In this document: one piece after another, positions 17,766-27,696 of the stretch
Layout of the letters: every line of letters starts with the position of its first letter
Position numbering within the stretch: the stretch's first letter is position 1
Source of the DNA: Rhodohalobacter halophilus
GTDB lineage: Bacteria; Bacteroidota; Rhodothermia; Balneolales; Balneolaceae
DNA: 64,000 bases
Direction of reading: 5' to 3'
Assembly: GCF_001715195.1 (NCBI RefSeq)
Contig: NZ_MDWE01000005.1
Span: 62,001-126,000 of the forward strand
Notes under the pieces: model-generated
What the model saw: the letters and a program-made list of their open reading frames with translations, nothing else
What the model was told of the DNA's origin: nothing
Database searches by the model: none
Program-made: the position numbers and the translations under genes

Positions 17766-19670
17766 ATGAGCGACAACTTTGATCACATCGGGCAAAAGAT
17801 ATTTGAGAAAATTGAAACCTCGATTCTCGAGAATGCAAGTGAAGCGTCGAAGCTGGTGGCATCAGAAATTGCCGGTTTGATCCGAGCCCGAAATCAAATA
17901 GGTCAAAACACAGTACTTGGCTTGGCAACGGGATCGACTCCGATACAGGTTTACGGTGAACTTGTACGGATGCATAAGGAAGAAGGCCTGAGCTTTAAAA
18001 GGGTGATTACGTTCAACCTGGATGAGTACTATCCCATTCGTCCGGAAGAGCTGCAAAGTTACGTTCGGTTTATGAATGAGTATCTGTTCAATCACATCGA
18101 TATTAAGAGGGAAAATGTTCATATTCCGGACGGTACGCTTGACCGGCAAGAGGTGTATAAATATTGCCAGGATTATGAGCGGAAAATTGATGAAGCGGGC
18201 GGACTGGATGTTCAAGTTCTGGGAATTGGCCGGACTGGTCATATTGGATTTAATGAACCCGGCTCGCTTGAAAAAACCCGAACCCGTCTGGTTACTCTCG
18301 ATGAGTTGACCCGCTCGGATGCTGCAGCTTCATTTTTTGGCGAGGAGCATGTACCGCGCCGTGCAATTACAATGGGGGTTGGAACCATACTGAAAGCAAA
18401 AAAAATCTACCTGATGGCTTGGGGGGAGGCGAAAGCCCCGATTATTCGCCGTTCGGTAGAAGGGGATATTTCAGCACAGGTGCCGGCCACCTTTTTGCAG
18501 AAACATGAGAATACAAAAGTTATACTGGATGAAGCCGCTGCATCAGAACTTACGCGCAGAAAAACCCCGTGGCTGGTAGGTCCATGCTCTTGGGATGATG
18601 AACGAATTCGAAAAGCGGTGACCTGGCTGAGTCTTGAAGTGGGGAAACCCATTTTGAAGTTGACGGATGAGCATTACAATCAGCACGGCATGAGTGATGT
18701 GGTAACAGACCACGGGCCGGCCTATAATGTAAATATCAGGGTTTTTAACCAGGTTCAACACACCATTACCGGCTGGCCGGGCGGTAAACCAAATGCAGAC
18801 GATTCGAACCGGCCGGAACGGGAAAAACCATTTCCGAAAAGAGTTCTGATCTTCTCTCCGCACCCAGATGACGACGTGATTTCTATGGGGGGGACCTTAA
18901 TGCGGCTTGCAGAGCATGGCCACGAGGTGCATGTGGCATATCAAACAACCGGAAATATCTCGGTTTATGATAATGAAGCGCTGCGTTATGCAGATTTTTT
19001 ATCGCAGTATAGCTCCGGTAAGAACGAAAAAAACCTATTCAAAAATCTGTTGAAATCTGTAGAGGAAAAGAAACCGGGTGATACGGACTCTGAAATGATG
19101 CTCGAGATCAAAACTAAAATCCGTCAGGCAGAAGCGCGGGCAGCTTGTCGGTACTCCGGTATTCCTGAAGAGAATATCCATTTCTTGAAGATGCCGTTTT
19201 ATGAAACGGGGCGTGCCAAGAAGAATCCGCTGAGCAGTGAAGATATCACGTTGATCAAGGATCTGATGAAGAGTGTGAAACCTCATCAGGTCTATGCTGC
19301 CGGAGATCTTTCTGATCCGCACGGTACCCACAGAATTTGCTGGGACTCGATCCGTACGGCACTTGATGAATTGAAAGGTGAGGAGTGGATGAAGGAGTGC
19401 TACGTTTGGCTCTACAAAGGAGTGTGGCAGGGATGGGACATCAGCGAGATTGATATGGCCGTTCCGCTGAGTCCGGATGAACGAATGAAAAAGCGAAAGG
19501 CCATTTTTAAACACGCTTCACAAAAAGATCAGCCTAAATATCCCGGCTCTGAAAGCCGTGAATTTTGGATGATTGCTGATGAACGAACCATGAAAACTGC
19601 CAAACTGTACGATCAACTCGGGTTAGCAGAATATGACTCCATTGAGGGATTTACGAGATATAAACTCTGA
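17766..19670 (+). CDS. nagB: Glucosamine-6-phosphate deaminase fused to a PIG-L/LmbE domain
   Basis: The 634-residue product has two domains. Residues about 15-290 are NagB (LATGSTPIQVYGEL, FNLDEYYPI, GIGRTGHIGFNEPGS), which turns glucosamine-6-phosphate into fructose-6-phosphate and ammonia. Residues about 355-630 are a PIG-L domain (FSPHPDDDV with H366; SDPHGTHR). E. coli NagB has Asp in GxGxDGH; here the loop reads GIGRTGH, which I believe is common in the Bacteroidota fusion form. The 640-residue fusion length is usual for that group. The PIG-L part may supply deacetylated substrate or be regulatory; neither is proven. Confidence 0.92.
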   Translation: MSDNFDHIGQKIFEKIETSILENASEASKLVASEIAGLIRARNQIGQNTVLGLATGSTPIQVYGELVRMHKEEGLSFKRVITFNLDEYYPIRPEELQSYVRFMNEYLFNHIDIKRENVHIPDGTLDRQEVYKYCQDYERKIDEAGGLDVQVLGIGRTGHIGFNEPGSLEKTRTRLVTLDELTRSDAAASFFGEEHVPRRAITMGVGTILKAKKIYLMAWGEAKAPIIRRSVEGDISAQVPATFLQKHENTKVILDEAAASELTRRKTPWLVGPCSWDDERIRKAVTWLSLEVGKPILKLTDEHYNQHGMSDVVTDHGPAYNVNIRVFNQVQHTITGWPGGKPNADDSNRPEREKPFPKRVLIFSPHPDDDVISMGGTLMRLAEHGHEVHVAYQTTGNISVYDNEALRYADFLSQYSSGKNEKNLFKNLLKSVEEKKPGDTDSEMMLEIKTKIRQAEARAACRYSGIPEENIHFLKMPFYETGRAKKNPLSSEDITLIKDLMKSVKPHQVYAAGDLSDPHGTHRICWDSIRTALDELKGEEWMKECYVWLYKGVWQGWDISEIDMAVPLSPDERMKKRKAIFKHASQKDQPKYPGSESREFWMIADERTMKTAKLYDQLGLAEYDSIEGFTRYKL

Positions 19671-19889
19671 TCATCAAGGATGAATTCATTTTTTCCCGGG
19701 GGATGAAAATTTGTTGTTGTTCCTGGCGAAGAAAAATTCTATCTATCGGAAAATCTCTTCAAATATTTTTCATCGTTCTCGGTATAGTTTAATTGCTCAA
19801 TGTTCAATTCAGAAGGTAGTTCCCTCAATATTTGCCGATTGTGAATTCAGGTATGCGACTGACAGATAACAGCTTGGCGGTGTTCCAAT

Positions 19890-20435
19890 ATGAATAATGG
19901 CGACAATAGCTATCATAAGATTGTTGAAAAAATCCGATCGGGAGATCAGTACGCTTTTGAGAAAATGTTTCATGCATACTACTCCAAGCTATGTGTATTT
20001 TCAAACAGCTATGTAAAATCCCTGGACCTTGCCCGCGACGTGGTTCAGGAAGTGTTTATCAAAATCTGGGATAACCATCAAGAGTTTGAAATCAGGCAGT
20101 CGCTTAAAGCTTATCTCTATCAGGCTGTCCGGAATCAGTCATTAAATCAGATCGAGAAGAATAAACAGAAGAGAAGGCTGAGCGAAAGCCTGAAAAAGCA
20201 TGAAGAGATCACGGAAGAGGTTGAGTCGCCGGATCTGAATACCGAAGAGCTCACCCAAAAAATATGGAAGCTGGTTGAAGAGCTGCCCGAACGCCGCAGG
20301 TCAATATTTATACTTTATCGAAAACATGGTCTTTCCTATAAAGAGATTGCCGAAGTGATGGATATCAAGAGGAAAACGGTGGAGAACCAGATGGGCAAAT
20401 CTCTTCAGTTTTTACGTGAACAACTCGATCTGTAG
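19890..20435 (+). CDS. FecI-like ECF sigma factor
   Basis: The 181-residue product has sigma region 2 (FEKMFHAYYSKLCVF, then DVVQEVFIKIWDN, about residues 20-85) and region 4 (LSYKEIAEVMDIKRKTVENQM, about residues 145-170). This is the Bacteroidota ECF family that pairs with FecR anti-sigma factors and SusC-type receptors with an STN domain. Its next three genes are exactly FecR, SusC with STN and SusD. It therefore likely switches on this polysaccharide operon when substrate binds SusC. Confidence 0.95.
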   Translation: MNNGDNSYHKIVEKIRSGDQYAFEKMFHAYYSKLCVFSNSYVKSLDLARDVVQEVFIKIWDNHQEFEIRQSLKAYLYQAVRNQSLNQIEKNKQKRRLSESLKKHEEITEEVESPDLNTEELTQKIWKLVEELPERRRSIFILYRKHGLSYKEIAEVMDIKRKTVENQMGKSLQFLREQLDL

Positions 20436-20515
20436 AGGGTTGTTGAAAAAAATTATTTCTAAGTGGGGGGTTAGGGAATCCTCTCTGTCTAATCAGTAAC
20501 AAACAAGAAGTATCT

Positions 20516-21571
20516 ATGTCAGAAAATGAAGAAATATGGTCAGTAATCGTTCGGTACCTCGATGGTACACTGGACGAGAATGACTCAAAATTATTGGAAA
20601 ATTGGCTTGAAGAGGGCAATGAAAATCGCAGGATTTTGCACTCTGTCAGTCAGATCTGGAAAGCCTCTGAAGATCGTTCACAGGATTCGCTTATTCAGGA
20701 GTTAAACCTGGAAGAGGATTGGGGGCGGATTGCCGATCACATAAACCGGTCTGATGAGAAAGCAAAAAAAGCCCGCGTTTTAAAGTTTAAACGTCTCAGA
20801 AAACGTCAGCAGTTTTTATCTAACCTAATGAAAGTGGCTGCATTGGTATTGGTGGCACTGGCATCCGGTTTTTTAACACTTCAGTATGCTCCGGTTCAGC
20901 AGGAAAAAGTATATGAGCCTGTATTTAATGAGATTAAAACAAGCGCGGCCGAGCGGGCAAGAGTTGAGCTTGGCGATGGTTCGAAGGTGACCTTAAACGC
21001 GGCGAGCAAACTCATCATGCCGGAAACATTTAGTCAGCATTCGAGGGAGGTAGAACTGCAGGGGCAGGCTTACTTTGACATAGAGTCTGACAAAAACCGC
21101 CCATTTAGAATTAAAACACAATCCGGTTTGATTGAAGTTGTAGGTACGGCTTTTGATGTTCGTTCCTATGCAGAAGAAGATGTGATTGAGGTTGTGGTGA
21201 GAGAAGGTACGGTTGAGGTGAGTCATGAATCGGCATCATCGCAGAAACTGATTGTAAATGAAGGTTACAAAGGATCTATTGCAGTATCCGAAAGTCGATT
21301 GAATTTGGTATGGGCAGAAGACCTGGATAGCTACTTCGCCTGGATGGAAGGGCGGCTGGTGTTTAAGGAGGATCCGCTGCATAAAGTATTCCGGCATATC
21401 GAGCGAATCTACGACATTGAAATTGTTTTTAGCGGATCGGATGCATCCGTATTGGAGAAAGAGTTTTCCGCAGACCTGAAAACCAGATCTGTACGAGAAG
21501 TGATGGACGTATTGAAGATGGCCATGGATATAGAATTCGAGATGGAAGAAGATCGAGTGGTTATCTATTAA
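20516..21571 (+). CDS. FecR-family anti-sigma factor
   Basis: The 351-residue product has a cytoplasmic sigma-binding N-terminus (about residues 1-98), one membrane helix (about 105-122, KVAALVLVALASGFL), a periplasmic FecR domain (VELGDGSKVTLNAASKL, about residues 145-245) and a C-terminal DUF4974-like domain (SVREVMDVLKMAMDIEF). In the family it receives a signal from the STN domain of the outer-membrane receptor and releases the sigma factor. It lies 80 bp after the sigma gene and 54 bp before susC. Confidence 0.95.
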   Translation: MSENEEIWSVIVRYLDGTLDENDSKLLENWLEEGNENRRILHSVSQIWKASEDRSQDSLIQELNLEEDWGRIADHINRSDEKAKKARVLKFKRLRKRQQFLSNLMKVAALVLVALASGFLTLQYAPVQQEKVYEPVFNEIKTSAAERARVELGDGSKVTLNAASKLIMPETFSQHSREVELQGQAYFDIESDKNRPFRIKTQSGLIEVVGTAFDVRSYAEEDVIEVVVREGTVEVSHESASSQKLIVNEGYKGSIAVSESRLNLVWAEDLDSYFAWMEGRLVFKEDPLHKVFRHIERIYDIEIVFSGSDASVLEKEFSADLKTRSVREVMDVLKMAMDIEFEMEEDRVVIY

Positions 21572-21625
21572 ACAAATGTCTGACAGGGCATTATAACAAC
21601 TAATACAAACCAAAAACCCACGCGT

Positions 21626-24600
21626 ATGAAGACCGTTACGTTGTCAAAAGGATTGCCTTTACTGGCATTAATGGTGTTACTTACATCATTGGTACCGATT
21701 AAGGCATCCACCCAAGTACAGTCTCCGGAATCGGAGTTACCGCAACTGGTTTACTATTCCATACAGGATTACAGTGACCAATTGAGGGAGTTGAAATCGC
21801 CAATTGCTGTTGATTTTAAAAATGTCCCGATAGTGGAAGCGCTTTTTCAGGTGGCCGAAAAGGCAAACCTTGAAATTGCTTTCGATTCAGGAGTTTTCAG
21901 TGATGACAAGCTCGTAACACTGCAGCACAGTGAGATTACAGTTGGCGAAACACTTGAACAAATATTGAAAGACACCGGCTACGAAGCGGTCATAACATCC
22001 CGCCGCCAGATAGTTCTTCGGGAACGAGTAGTTGAGGAAGTTGAAGAAGAGGAGTTGATGGTGGATGTCCAAGGACAAGTAGTTGATGCTGATACCGGTG
22101 AACCGCTGATGGGTGTAACCGTATTTGTGGTGGGAACCCAGACAGGTACCACAACGAACGCCGATGGACGATTTACGTTAACTGTACCGGATGGAGGGGA
22201 AGTACTCGCATTTTCGTATGTAGGATATGTTCGGCAAGAAGTTACAATCGGCGATGAGACTGAATTTTTTATTGAGTTACGTTCTGATGTAGCCATGCTC
22301 GAAGATGTGGTCGTAGTTGGTTACGGTGTTCAAAGAAGAACGGAAGTTACCGGTGCGGTTACATCTATTCGGGCGGAATCCATCCAGAATAACCCGGGTT
22401 CCAGCTTCGAAAATGCACTTCAGGGCCGACTAGCCGGTGTAAATGTAGCTGAATCGACCGGTGAGCCGGGCGCCGCACCCCAGATTACTATTCGGGGTAC
22501 AGGTTCGATATCGGCCGGGAATGAACCGCTCTATGTGATTGACGGTGTACCGGTATCTCAGAATTTCAACCTGCAGCAAAATGTGGGTTCGCAAAATCCA
22601 AACTTTGCTGCTACTCGTGTCAACCCGTTGGCAACAATCAACCCGAACGATATTGAGTCGATTGAAGTGTTGAAAGACGCTTCGGCTGCAGCTATTTACG
22701 GATCGCGCGGCTCAAATGGTGTTATTCTGGTAACTACAAAACGCGGGCGTGCAGATAGTCCTCCGCAGATTAATTTGAGGTCTTATGTAGGTGTTCAATC
22801 CGCATTTAATGTGCCCGAGCTGATGAATGCAGAGGAGATTATTGAGTATACCAAGGATTCCAGAAATAATACCTATCTGCGCCAACAGGATCCGACCAAT
22901 CCGGCAAGTCCTTTTTATAACCCTCAGTACAATCCGGATACCAATGCCGGGCGGGAAGCATCGGGTGCTACCGGTAACCACCTGATTCCGGATGCGTACG
23001 TAAACTGGGACGGAACCGACACAGATTGGCTCGACCTTGTACTTGAACCATCGGTTCTGCAAAATTATGATATGTCTGTTTCAGGCGGTGGATCTAACTT
23101 CACCTACTTTGTTGGAGGCGGGTTTATGGATCAGACCGGTATTATCAAGGATTCAGGTTTCAACCGTTACTCCGTGAATGCCAATCTGACAACGGACATT
23201 TCTGAGAAATTTCAAATTGGTCTTGGGTTAAATGCAGCCTTCACAGAACACGACAGAAAGGCGGCAGGTGCACCATACTTTGGGAATCCGCCGGGTATCA
23301 TCTACTCAGCCATGACACAATCTCCGGTTGTAGATCCTTACAACGAAGATGGAACGTATCGTCAGTTGGAGGGAAGTCATAACCAGCTTGGCGGGGCAAC
23401 AACCACGACAAACCACCCACTGGCTGTTCGTGACTATATTGATGAGAAGATCAAAAACAACAGAATTTTCGGTAACCTGTTCGGGACGTACAATCTGATG
23501 GACAACCTTCAGTTTAAGTCTCTGATCGGGTATGATCTGGATAACTACCAGCGTTCATTCTACCAGGGTACTCAACTCTATTACCGAGGCGGAGATCCGC
23601 GGCCATACGGTGAATCGTCGTCGGCACAGGGCTTTAACTGGCTTTGGGAAAACACACTGACCTATCAGACTAACTTTGGTCAGGATCACAGGCTTGACGC
23701 TGTTTTGGGTTTCACCGCTCAAAAGCAGGAAGATGAGAGAAATCTTGTCATCGCTCAAAACTATCCGGATGATCAGGTAAAAACCGTAAATGGCGGTCAG
23801 ATTACCGGTGGTGAGCAGATGATTGAAGAGTGGTCGCTGGTATCGTACCTGGCACGTGCCAACTATGTATACAAAAACCGATATCTGCTTACAGCCACCA
23901 TCCGTTCCGACCGTTCGTCACGTTTTGGAGTGAACAATCAGACAGGTGTATTCCCTTCTGTATCGCTGGGATGGCAGATGACGAATGAATCATTCATGCA
24001 GGATCAGGATCTGTTTAACGAGCTCAAACCACGTATCAGTTACGGTGTGACCGGTAACTTCCTTATTCCAAACTACGGATCAATCGGCCTGCTTGCAGGT
24101 TCAAACTATGTGTTTGATGATCAGGTAGTATCCGGAGCGCAACCGGCAACACTGGGGAACTCCGAACTAACCTGGGAGACAACCCGACAATTAAATGCCG
24201 GAATTGACTTTGCACTGATGGAAGATCGAATTTACGGTTCACTCGACTATTACGTGAGTAGAACAGAAGATCTGTTGCTTGAGGTGAATATCCCTGCAAT
24301 TACAGGATTTACCCGTGCATTAACCAATATCGGTGAAGTGGAGAATAAAGGATTCGAGATTCAGTTGACATCCAGAAATACCGTTGGAGCGTTCCAGTGG
24401 TCAACGGACTTCAACTTTGGGTCGAACCGTAATGAAGTGATTGCGCTTGGTCCTGAAGGAGATCCAATTCTGGTGCCGGGTGCTGCAGGAGTTCGCCACA
24501 TTACCCGGATCGGAGACCCGATCGGAAGTTATTACGGTCATGTTGTGGAGGGAATCTTCCAGACGCAGGATGAGATTGATAATGCTCCCACAGACATGCT

Positions 24601-25201
24601 GGCATCAGATCCTACACCGGGTGATTTCAGATTTAAAGATATCAATGGTGATGGTGTGATTGACGATCAGGACAGAACGGTAATCGGAAGTTATCATCCT
24701 GATTTTACCTGGGGTATTACCAACCGGTTCAACTGGAAAAATGTTGATTTCAGTTTCTTCTTCCAGGGAGTTCAGGGGCGTGAAGTGTTGAACCTGACCA
24801 GCCGCCACCTTCGAAACGGTGAGGCAAACTTTGGGTCGTACGCTATTCTGAACGAACGATGGAGGTCACCGGAAAATCCCGGAAACGGAATTGATCCGAA
24901 AGCAGACCGTGTATCAGGCGGTAATAACAACCGCCCGTCATCCTATCAGGTTGAAGATGGATCCTATATCAAGCTGAAGAATATCACGCTTGGCTATACA
25001 GTACCTGTACGTCTGATCGACGGTTTTGCACGCAATGTGCGTGTGTACGGAACTGTAACCAATGTGGCAATCTGGACAGATTACATCGGGTTTAACCCCG
25101 AAGTGAATCTCTCCCAAAGCAGTGGATTGACCCCGGGTGAGGATTACGGAGCTTATCCGTTGTCGAGAGCCTTCCAGTTTGGTATCGACATCTCCTTTTA
25201 A
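21626..25201 (+). CDS. SusC-like TonB-dependent outer-membrane receptor with STN domain
   Basis: The 1191-residue product has, in order: a signal peptide (about residues 1-28); an STN secretin/TonB signalling domain (about 60-120); a carboxypeptidase-regulatory-like domain (about 148-230, VDADTGEPLMGVTVFV); the SusC plug with VVVGYGVQRRTEVTGAV and YVIDGVPV (about 235-365); and a 22-strand barrel ending in FQFGIDISF. It imports oligosaccharides with SusD, using TonB energy. The STN domain links it to the upstream FecR. Its stop overlaps the first possible susD start (TAATG). Confidence 0.97.
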   Translation: MKTVTLSKGLPLLALMVLLTSLVPIKASTQVQSPESELPQLVYYSIQDYSDQLRELKSPIAVDFKNVPIVEALFQVAEKANLEIAFDSGVFSDDKLVTLQHSEITVGETLEQILKDTGYEAVITSRRQIVLRERVVEEVEEEELMVDVQGQVVDADTGEPLMGVTVFVVGTQTGTTTNADGRFTLTVPDGGEVLAFSYVGYVRQEVTIGDETEFFIELRSDVAMLEDVVVVGYGVQRRTEVTGAVTSIRAESIQNNPGSSFENALQGRLAGVNVAESTGEPGAAPQITIRGTGSISAGNEPLYVIDGVPVSQNFNLQQNVGSQNPNFAATRVNPLATINPNDIESIEVLKDASAAAIYGSRGSNGVILVTTKRGRADSPPQINLRSYVGVQSAFNVPELMNAEEIIEYTKDSRNNTYLRQQDPTNPASPFYNPQYNPDTNAGREASGATGNHLIPDAYVNWDGTDTDWLDLVLEPSVLQNYDMSVSGGGSNFTYFVGGGFMDQTGIIKDSGFNRYSVNANLTTDISEKFQIGLGLNAAFTEHDRKAAGAPYFGNPPGIIYSAMTQSPVVDPYNEDGTYRQLEGSHNQLGGATTTTNHPLAVRDYIDEKIKNNRIFGNLFGTYNLMDNLQFKSLIGYDLDNYQRSFYQGTQLYYRGGDPRPYGESSSAQGFNWLWENTLTYQTNFGQDHRLDAVLGFTAQKQEDERNLVIAQNYPDDQVKTVNGGQITGGEQMIEEWSLVSYLARANYVYKNRYLLTATIRSDRSSRFGVNNQTGVFPSVSLGWQMTNESFMQDQDLFNELKPRISYGVTGNFLIPNYGSIGLLAGSNYVFDDQVVSGAQPATLGNSELTWETTRQLNAGIDFALMEDRIYGSLDYYVSRTEDLLLEVNIPAITGFTRALTNIGEVENKGFEIQLTSRNTVGAFQWSTDFNFGSNRNEVIALGPEGDPILVPGAAGVRHITRIGDPIGSYYGHVVEGIFQTQDEIDNAPTDMLASDPTPGDFRFKDINGDGVIDDQDRTVIGSYHPDFTWGITNRFNWKNVDFSFFFQGVQGREVLNLTSRHLRNGEANFGSYAILNERWRSPENPGNGIDPKADRVSGGNNNRPSSYQVEDGSYIKLKNITLGYTVPVRLIDGFARNVRVYGTVTNVAIWTDYIGFNPEVNLSQSSGLTPGEDYGAYPLSRAFQFGIDISF

Positions 25202-25227
25202 TGCAAAAAGAAACTATGGTGAATATT

Positions 25228-26631
25228 ATGAATAGACTAAAAAAACTATTGCTGGTACTGCCGGCATTGATTCTGGTAGTTTCGTGCGGAGATGATTTTA
25301 CCATTCTCGCTCCGCAATCGGAACGTAACGTAGAGAACTTCTATCAAACCGATACAGATTTCCGGGTAGCGATAAACGGCGCCTATGCCGGATTAGCCTC
25401 CAACAATCTGTACGGTAGAAATCTGATGCTTCTGCATGAGATGAGATCAGATAATACAACCAATGCCGGCGGTGCAACCGGGTTGGCCGAATCTCTTGAA
25501 CGTATTACTCTGTTTGAGGAGCTGCCCGACGCAACCGAGCTCGAAAATACGTGGGCAGGCGGCTACAAGGTGATTGCCAGTACCAACACGATCCTAAGCA
25601 GAATTGATAATGTAAACTTTGATAATCCTGCACTTGCCGATCGTATCAGAGGGGAAGCCCTATTTATCCGATCGCTGGTCTACTACAATCTGGCGGTTAC
25701 ATTTGGGAATATTCCAATTCAGCTGGAAGAGGTAACAACACCCAATATCGAGATCAACCAGGTAACGGCTGATGTGATTTACGATCAGATTATTACCGAC
25801 CTTGGAACTGCGGAAGGATTACTTCCTGCATCCTATTCAGGCGGTGATGTTGGCCGTGCCACAAGCGGTGCCGCAGCTACACTCCTCGGCCTTGTTCACT
25901 TAACCAATGGCAATGCCGGTCAGGCAGAAACAGCACTTCGACGGGTAGTTAACTCTCAGGAGTACGACCTTGTATCGGAGTACGAAAATCTATGGGGACC
26001 GTCTAATGAGAATAATATTGAGTCTATTTTTGAGATTCAGTATAAATCGGGCGGACAGGGTACAGGAAGCGGGTTTACCGAGTACTACTCTCCGGATCTG
26101 AGTATTTCAGGCGGTGTGGGTGGCGGAAACGTACCTCAGGGAGTAACCGACGATCTGCTGGATGCATATGATGAAACCGGAGATGATCGGTTTAACACAA
26201 TCGGCCTGGATGAAGATGGTGATGAGTACCTGAACAAGTACGATGCCATCCAGTCAATCGCATTTGATTCGGATGTAAACTTTGTCGTTTTCCGCTATGC
26301 CGATGTTCTGCTGATGCTTGCAGAGGCGATCGGGGAGAGCCCTGAAGCTTACGACCTGATTGATGAAGTTCGGGAACGTGCAGGTCTTACAACTCCATCC
26401 GCTACACTGCCGGGAACGTTTGAGGATATTCTTCTTCACGAACGCCGCCGGGAATTTGTAGGTGAGAATAAGCGGTGGCCGGATCTTCTGCGATTTGGTG
26501 TTGCACAGCAGGTGATGTCTAACTTCCTGTCTGATCAGGGAGTGACACCTTCTGATGTTCGACTCCTCTACCCAATTCCACAACGAGAGCTGGATGCAGC
26601 TCCCGGCGCATTGGAGCAAAATCCGCTGTAA
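25228..26631 (+). CDS. SusD/RagB-like surface glycan-binding lipoprotein
   Basis: The product is a lipoprotein (MNRLKKLLLVLPALILVVSC, lipobox VVSC) with the SusD tetratricopeptide-like fold: NVENFYQTDTDFRVAINGAY at the N-terminus, RGEALFIRSLVYYNLAVTFG in the middle and LLHERRREFVGENKRWPDLLRF near the C-terminus. I chose ATG 25228 because it gives a normal signal peptide; ATGs at 25201 (overlapping the susC stop) and 25216 are alternatives. It caps the SusC barrel and binds the polysaccharide fragment. A hairpin lies just after its stop. Confidence 0.95.
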   Translation: MNRLKKLLLVLPALILVVSCGDDFTILAPQSERNVENFYQTDTDFRVAINGAYAGLASNNLYGRNLMLLHEMRSDNTTNAGGATGLAESLERITLFEELPDATELENTWAGGYKVIASTNTILSRIDNVNFDNPALADRIRGEALFIRSLVYYNLAVTFGNIPIQLEEVTTPNIEINQVTADVIYDQIITDLGTAEGLLPASYSGGDVGRATSGAAATLLGLVHLTNGNAGQAETALRRVVNSQEYDLVSEYENLWGPSNENNIESIFEIQYKSGGQGTGSGFTEYYSPDLSISGGVGGGNVPQGVTDDLLDAYDETGDDRFNTIGLDEDGDEYLNKYDAIQSIAFDSDVNFVVFRYADVLLMLAEAIGESPEAYDLIDEVRERAGLTTPSATLPGTFEDILLHERRREFVGENKRWPDLLRFGVAQQVMSNFLSDQGVTPSDVRLLYPIPQRELDAAPGALEQNPL

Positions 26632-26644
26632 ATTATATGACCTC

Positions 26645-26676
26645 GGCCCGGAATGGTATTCGTATTGTTTCGGGCC
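26645..26676 (+). other. Intercistronic hairpin between susD and the PIG-L gene
   Basis: GGCCCGGAA (26645-26653) pairs with TTTCGGGCC (26668-26676) over nine positions with one G-T pair. No T-run follows on the plus strand. It may protect susCD mRNA or dampen read-through rather than end transcription. Confidence 0.5.
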
Positions 26677-26712
26677 AAATTAAAATCATTAAAGTATCTA
26701 ATTAAGAATACC

Positions 26713-27612
26713 ATGAAGAAATTCGTTCTAACTACTTTTGCGCTGCTATTTGTGATGGCATCGGCGTTAAAAGCGCAGATCAACACATCGGCTGATACGC
26801 CTCTGCGTGTGATAGCCATTTTTGCCCACCCGGATGACGCTGACTCAAAAATGGGTGCAACTGCCGCAATGATGGCAGAAATGGGCCATGAGGTGAAATT
26901 TCTCTCCCTCACAAACGGAGATGCCGGTCACCACGAAAAAGGCGGAGGAGCCCTTGCAAGAATTCGCCGGGCCGAAGCCGAAGAAGCCGGTAAACGACTT
27001 GGCTTAAAAGAGTATGAAGTTTTTGATAATCACGATGCAGAGCTGCTCCCCGATCTTCATATACGGATGGATGTGATACGTGCCATTCGCGATTGGAATG
27101 CTGATGTAGTACTGGGTTTACGCCCCAACGATTACCATCCCGATCACCGAAACGCAGGCAAGTTGGTAATCGACGCTTCCTATATGGTGATTGTTCCTAA
27201 TGTGGCACCGGACACCCCGCCACTGCGAAACAACCCGGTGTTCTTTTATATGCAAGATCGCTTCAGTAAGCCGAATCCGTTTAGCCACGATGTTGTGGTA
27301 GGTATCGATTCTCACATAGAAACCAAACTTGCCGGACTGGATGCACATACATCGCAAATGTATGAGTGGCTGCCATGGACCAGCCACCGCCTGGATGAAG
27401 TTCCGGAAGATCCTGATGAGCGCCTGGAGTGGCTGCGTCAGCGATGGATCGGTCGTGAAATGTCAGATGAGCAGAGAGCCGGACTGGAAAAATGGTACGG
27501 TTCACAGCGGGCAGCTCAGTTTAAATATGCCGAATCATTTGAAATTGCAGAATACGGACGCTATCCGACTGAAGATGAGCTTCGAATGATATTCCCGATG
27601 TTAGGAAATTAA
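26713..27612 (+). CDS. Secreted PIG-L (LmbE-type) deacetylase
   Basis: The 299-residue product starts at ATG 26713, which opens a clean signal peptide (MKKFVLTTFALLFVMASALKAQ); an earlier in-frame ATG lies inside a hairpin. The zinc motif is FAHPDDADSKMG and the downstream His motif is HPDHRNAG, both as in GlcNAc deacetylases of the PIG-L family. It follows susD by about 80 bp, so the operon appears to import or process an N-acetylated sugar that is deacetylated outside the cytoplasm. It is the second secreted PIG-L protein in 10 kb. Confidence 0.92.
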   Translation: MKKFVLTTFALLFVMASALKAQINTSADTPLRVIAIFAHPDDADSKMGATAAMMAEMGHEVKFLSLTNGDAGHHEKGGGALARIRRAEAEEAGKRLGLKEYEVFDNHDAELLPDLHIRMDVIRAIRDWNADVVLGLRPNDYHPDHRNAGKLVIDASYMVIVPNVAPDTPPLRNNPVFFYMQDRFSKPNPFSHDVVVGIDSHIETKLAGLDAHTSQMYEWLPWTSHRLDEVPEDPDERLEWLRQRWIGREMSDEQRAGLEKWYGSQRAAQFKYAESFEIAEYGRYPTEDELRMIFPMLGN

Positions 27613-27635
27613 GTATAACTCTTCATAACGTACCT

Positions 27636-27672
27636 AAGCCGTGCCGGTTTGGTAGCCGGACGGCTTTTTTTT
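27636..27672 (+). terminator. Rho-independent terminator after the PIG-L gene
   Basis: AAGCCGT and CCGG (27636-27647) pair with CCGG and ACGGCTT (27656-27666), with one bulged G, followed by an unbroken run of eight T. It probably ends most transcription of the susCD operon before the ROK kinase gene. Confidence 0.85.
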
Positions 27673-27696
27673 CATAAATTCATTTTTAGAGAACAC

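Noticed and set aside
27649-27696. TTG start of the ROK kinase at 27649
   Set aside because: It lies within a rho-independent terminator, and the ATG at 27697 leads directly into the kinase N-terminus.
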